DNA of 64,000 nt from Marinobacter iranensis (GTDB lineage Bacteria > Pseudomonadota > Gammaproteobacteria > Pseudomonadales > Oleiphilaceae), in the NCBI RefSeq assembly GCF_029207565.1, contig NZ_JANCMW010000004.1, forward strand, positions 233,053 to 297,052, read 5' to 3'. The notes beneath the pieces are model-generated. The model was given only the letters and a program-made list of their open reading frames with translations. It searched no databases and was not told the DNA's origin. Positions 61,034 to 64,000 of this stretch are shown here, one piece after another. Made by a program: the position numbers and the translations under genes. Position 1 is the first letter of the stretch, and each line of letters begins with the position of its first letter.

Positions 61034-62160
61034 TTTGTGCACTCTCCGGCCAGCATCTGGGTATACAGCCGCCGCAGGCTTTCCGCAGGGCGTTTGATAT
61101 GGAACTTATCGACAGCGATCGGTTGGAACCTGACAAAATCGGACCTGCGGGAGTCGCGATCACTCAGCTCTGCAACCAACGCTTTCGTTAATTTCCGGCT
61201 ATCTCCAACAGGAACCGTTTGGGCCGGCGAACCTTCGAGCACTTCCCGTAATCCGATGCACTGGCTGCCCACAATCGGCACACCGGCTGCCAACACCTCC
61301 ATACCCAACAAGCCACAGGCCTCCCAACGAGACGGCATAACAACCACGTCAACCCCCTTGATGGCTGCCGCCATATCATTCGTCTGTTCGCACTGGTGGA
61401 AATAGTCGGCTAACCCTTTTTCACTCAGATATTCATAATCCTCCCGGATAAATCCACCCCAGCCGAACGTGGCAACATGGGGCAACGGGGCGACACTACG
61501 AGCTCTGTGTATCTCTTCAAGCGCGTCTACCAGCAGGCGAAAGCCCTTCTGCCCCATGAACCGGCCAAAAAACCCCAGCAATGGAGTTTGCTCATCAAGG
61601 CCGAGTTCTGCCTTTAACGCCCTAGGTTCCCCCTCACGAAAGTACTCTGTGTCCACTCCATGGAGAATTCCATGTACCCGGCTTCGATTTATAGCCGGGA
61701 AGAACTCCAGCAAGTTATCTCTGGCATCGTTAGTCACGGTATGAATCATTGTCATACGACGAAACAGCAGGGACATAGCCAGATGCTTCGCTCTTCCCTT
61801 CCAGCCCGAGAACTGAGCAGGCAAGAAGACATCGTGAGCAGTCATCAAGTGAGGGACACCGTATCCCGTACCGGCAAGCTCCGTTAACAGACCGGCGGAA
61901 AACCCATGGGAATGCACAAGCTGAAAATCACCAGTAGCAATAAGCTCCCGGAGCTGTCTGGCAAACGCCAAATTACCCTGTCGGGCTGGAACAACAGTAA
62001 TACGGTTGCCAGGAATAAACTCGGAAAGGAAATCAGAAAGGCCCCTGTCTGGCACAACGAGCGTGAAGCGACAATCACTGAAACAAGGCTGGCTGTATAT
62101 ATAACGAAAGAAAGTGCGGATGCCCCCACCGGGCTGAAGAGCAGACATGAGAATGCGCAT
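61030..62160 (-). CDS. Family 4 glycosyltransferase
   Basis: 376 residues from ATG 62158-62160, seven bases after GGA (MRILMSALQPGGGIRTFF). GT-B fold with the N-terminal Gly-rich motif LQPGGGIRTF, FGRFMGQKGFRLLVDALEEI and the E-x7-E motif in SRWEACGLLGMEVLAAGVPI. First gene of the minus-strand EPS operon. Likely adds an early sugar to the lipid-linked repeat unit. Confidence 0.9.
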   Translation of the reverse strand: MRILMSALQPGGGIRTFFRYIYSQPCFSDCRFTLVVPDRGLSDFLSEFIPGNRITVVPARQGNLAFARQLRELIATGDFQLVHSHGFSAGLLTELAGTGYGVPHLMTAHDVFLPAQFSGWKGRAKHLAMSLLFRRMTMIHTVTNDARDNLLEFFPAINRSRVHGILHGVDTEYFREGEPRALKAELGLDEQTPLLGFFGRFMGQKGFRLLVDALEEIHRARSVAPLPHVATFGWGGFIREDYEYLSEKGLADYFHQCEQTNDMAAAIKGVDVVVMPSRWEACGLLGMEVLAAGVPIVGSQCIGLREVLEGSPAQTVPVGDSRKLTKALVAELSDRDSRRSDFVRFQPIAVDKFHIKRPAESLRRLYTQMLAGECTK

Positions 62161-62243
62161 TGCTGATTCCATCCTGGATTAAGCGACAACGTCGGTCAGA
62201 CTCACAAACCCGCTTTGCAGGCAGAACTCCAAACCGACAGCGC

Positions 62244-62272
62244 ATTATGAGGCAAGAGTGCTGGAATGTCAT
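62244..62272 (-). promoter_or_regulatory. Sigma-70-type promoter of the nine-gene EPS/xrtA operon
   Basis: Minus strand: ATGACA (-35, 62267-62272), exactly 17 bases, CATAAT (-10, 62244-62249); each differs from consensus at one position. Start near 62237, leaving a ~77-base leader. The nine genes to xrtA then overlap or have gaps of at most 76 bases. The rest of the 247-base divergent region (62161-62407) shows no plus-strand promoter I could trust. Confidence 0.6.
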
Positions 62273-62407
62273 ACACCACAGCTTTCCAAAACTCAAAATC
62301 CCGCTGCATCATCCGGCCAATAGGAGTTTTTCCGCATTTATGGGAGAATCCGCCACGGGATCAGGCCAGATGACGCCGCCACTCTCAACTAAACCAGGGA
62401 CGAAGAT

Positions 62408-63196
62408 ATGAGCTGGATCCAAAACCTCTACAACAACCGTAACCGCTTCAAACAGGCGATTATGGGCAAACGGGTTGTATTCCACCATGTGCCTAAATGT
62501 GCCGGCACATCAGTTTCCCGGGCCTTACGTTTACGTTATTTTTTGTCAGAGGAATCCATCGCCGCACCCGGAACAGCTGCCGTAATGGAGCGCCAACATG
62601 GCCCCCTGGACTTTTCTCTCCTTGAAGACTTTAACCGCATACGCACCTTCCGAGTGGAACTGCTTCATTACCTGATGTGGAAAGACATCTACTTTATCGG
62701 CGGGCACGTACCGTTCAATAATAAAGCTTACGACCAGTTCCAAGGATACAAACTGATTACCGTGCTCCGAGACCCGGTCGAGCGATTCATATCCGAGTAC
62801 TTTTATAACTTCCAACGTGAGCATCAATCGAGGATTGATCAGGACTTCGAATCCTACCTGAACTCACCCATGGGCCAGCGAAACGCTCTGAAATTCTGTG
62901 AATATTTCTGTGGTGACACAGAGCTGACACTTGATGACCCCGCCAAGCTGGTGGAAAAGGCCAAGGATAATCTCAAGCACTTTTCCGTGATCGGTTTTAC
63001 CGATGACATGGGGCGCTTTGAAGCTGATGTTAGACGAGAGCTCGGCATCAGGGTTTCCTTTGGCATGCAGAACAAGCGCACGACCAGCGACACGAAGATT
63101 TCTGAAATCGTGACTCCGGAGCTGCGGAAGAAAGTTAAGGAGATGTGCCGATTTGATCAGGAAATTTATGACGCAGCCAGATCGCAATCTAGATAA
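62408..63196 (+). CDS. Sulfotransferase family 2-like protein
   Basis: 262 residues. PAPS-binding 5'-phosphosulfate loop HVPKCAGTSVSRAL (27-40) and 3'-phosphate motif LRDPVERFISEYFY (about 119-132), with the residues expected for carbohydrate sulfotransferases. Cytosolic or peripheral. It would sulfate a sugar of the polysaccharide or its precursor. Divergent from the EPS operon and overlapping the following hydrolase gene by 29 bases. Base composition of this pair looks more A/T-rich than the left half of the window. Confidence 0.87.
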   Translation: MSWIQNLYNNRNRFKQAIMGKRVVFHHVPKCAGTSVSRALRLRYFLSEESIAAPGTAAVMERQHGPLDFSLLEDFNRIRTFRVELLHYLMWKDIYFIGGHVPFNNKAYDQFQGYKLITVLRDPVERFISEYFYNFQREHQSRIDQDFESYLNSPMGQRNALKFCEYFCGDTELTLDDPAKLVEKAKDNLKHFSVIGFTDDMGRFEADVRRELGIRVSFGMQNKRTTSDTKISEIVTPELRKKVKEMCRFDQEIYDAARSQSR

Positions 63197-63929
63197 ACGC
63201 TGGCAGCATGCCATTAGCGTAATACTTAGATACAAAGTAAAACTTGAGCGCTTATGGCTTCGCAAACTCTACAATAATCGCCCAAGAAAGCTCAAAGTTC
63301 AGAGTATTGCAACCGCCTCTCTTGACTCAGACAATAAGCTTCACATAGTTCACGTCAACAACTCCAGCAGCCGAAAATGTAAACCGGCCTCCCTGACCAA
63401 AGTCATGGCCGTAATAACTGCACTAGATGAGATAGGAAGCATTGACGAAAGAATTACGGTCGAGGCAGAGGACATTCTGCCGGGAAGCAGAAACAACCTC
63501 AAAGCCGGAGACAAGATATCCTGGAAAGATGCCTTTCACAACATGTTAATGGCTTCCTCAAACAGCTCCGCCAATACAGTTATCCGCAGCCTGGGACTCC
63601 GGCTTCCCAGCCCAGAACCCTGTACCCGGCCAAACGCAAGCGCAGAAGCGCCAGCCTGCGGAGCTATAGCTGCCATGAACGCTAAGGCACAATCCCTTGG
63701 AATGACTGGTACTCGTTTTACCAACGCATCAGGGCTGGATAGCTACGGCATGTACACCACGGCGCATGACATGTTGCTAATGGGAGTGGCCGCGCTTGCT
63801 TACCCTGACCTGACAAAAGCGTGGGGCAAAACAGTTCATATTATGAAGGTAGGAGGGCCATCGGCGCGAGATGTCGAAATCACCAGCACGCTAAAGCAAT
63901 TATTTGACGAAGAACCAGTGGTAGGGTAA
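63168..63929 (+). CDS. S11-like serine hydrolase (D-Ala-D-Ala carboxypeptidase family), apparently incomplete
   Basis: 253 residues from ATG 63168, six bases after AGGA. The N-terminal SxxK motif is present (S75-L-T-K78 in PASLTKVM), as is the SxN motif (S130-S-N132 in MLMASSNSSANT). The third penicillin-fold motif, KTG, is missing: the protein stops after LFDEEPVVG, just where KTG would be expected. There is also no clear signal peptide; the N-terminus is cationic. It may be a natural truncation, or act in the cytoplasm. Starts within the sulfotransferase gene (29-base overlap). Confidence 0.75.
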   Translation: MTQPDRNLDKRWQHAISVILRYKVKLERLWLRKLYNNRPRKLKVQSIATASLDSDNKLHIVHVNNSSSRKCKPASLTKVMAVITALDEIGSIDERITVEAEDILPGSRNNLKAGDKISWKDAFHNMLMASSNSSANTVIRSLGLRLPSPEPCTRPNASAEAPACGAIAAMNAKAQSLGMTGTRFTNASGLDSYGMYTTAHDMLLMGVAALAYPDLTKAWGKTVHIMKVGGPSARDVEITSTLKQLFDEEPVVG

Positions 63930-63995
63930 TCCCCCCGAAAAAAAGCGGTTTTCAAAAGTAGAATTTTCCGTAAGCTAAACGCAGGGAGATTCTGC

Positions 63996-64000
63996 ATGAA
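63996..64000 (+). other. Probable start of a further gene cut by the window edge
   Basis: GGGAG at 63984-63988 lies seven bases before an ATG at 63996-63998, and the frame runs off the end of the window. Only the first codon and two bases are visible, so nothing can be said about the product. Confidence 0.3.

Noticed and set aside
62161..62407. A small gene or sigma-54 promoter in the divergent region before the sulfotransferase
   Set aside because: Open frames here are short, lack ribosome-binding sites and overlap the EPS promoter; no GG-N10-GC pair with flanking consensus was found on the plus strand.

Overview
The window looks like a contiguous chromosomal segment of a marine gammaproteobacterium. 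Gene content and order (dnaX-ybaB-recR-rnd-ycgL-ycgN, a fadD/hrpA/ketoacyl-synthase cluster, PrsK/PrsR/PrsT with a fused exosortase A) resemble Marinobacter and relatives. This placement is from memory of gene order, not from a search. There are no tRNAs, rRNA operons, insertion sequences or CRISPR arrays. The one classical RNA gene is 4.5S/SRP RNA (ffs).

Layout. 1-8.8 kb: the 3' end of a LuxR-type regulator, then a minus-strand block mlaA - patatin phospholipase - exeA - gspB - dinG. 8.9-16.9 kb: acyl-chain metabolism (hotdog thioesterase, FabH-like condensing enzyme, FadD ligase, MaoC/PhaJ-type hydratase) with the RNA helicase gene hrpA embedded directly after fadD. 17-25.4 kb: a tightly packed nine-gene minus-strand operon: small periplasmic protein, three TPR proteins (one a lipoprotein), small periplasmic protein, ExbB/TolQ-like, two ExbD-like and a TonB/AgmX-like transducer. 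It resembles a proton-motive-force-driven, envelope-spanning machine related in design to the Agl-Glt gliding apparatus, and it is the best candidate here for an undescribed system. 25.6-30.2 kb: a candidate small RNA, a MoxR ATPase/CoxE-type VWA pair and a membrane VWA protein. 30.2-36.9 kb: a housekeeping run (ycgN, ycgL, rnd, recR, ybaB, dnaX), a periplasmic binding-like protein, ffs and a 2OG-Fe(II) oxygenase.

37-64 kb: a hexose-6-phosphate mutarotase, a lysophospholipid acyltransferase and an atypical SDR lead into an exosortase/PEP-CTERM exopolysaccharide locus. PrsK (sensor kinase), PrsR (sigma-54 activator), PrsT (TPR lipoprotein), a PA14/TSP3/FN3 lipoprotein and one PEP-CTERM substrate run on the plus strand. 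The substrate has a clear sigma-54 promoter, an IHF-like site and an upstream palindrome. On the minus strand, a nine-gene operon runs from a recognisable sigma-70-type promoter at about 62.25 kb: GT4, ATP-grasp ligase, Wzx-like flippase, glutamine-dependent asparagine synthase, two paralogous GT2s, two GNAT/FemAB-like acyltransferases and exosortase A. A sulfotransferase and an S11-like serine hydrolase lie divergently at the right end. Together these suggest synthesis, amino-acid/acyl decoration, possible sulfation and export of a surface polysaccharide, coordinated with anchoring of PEP-CTERM proteins.

Start codons were moved from the longest reading frame wherever a Shine-Dalgarno sequence, translational coupling or a signal peptide supported a later start; each entry says so. 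Promoters and small RNAs are by-eye calls.
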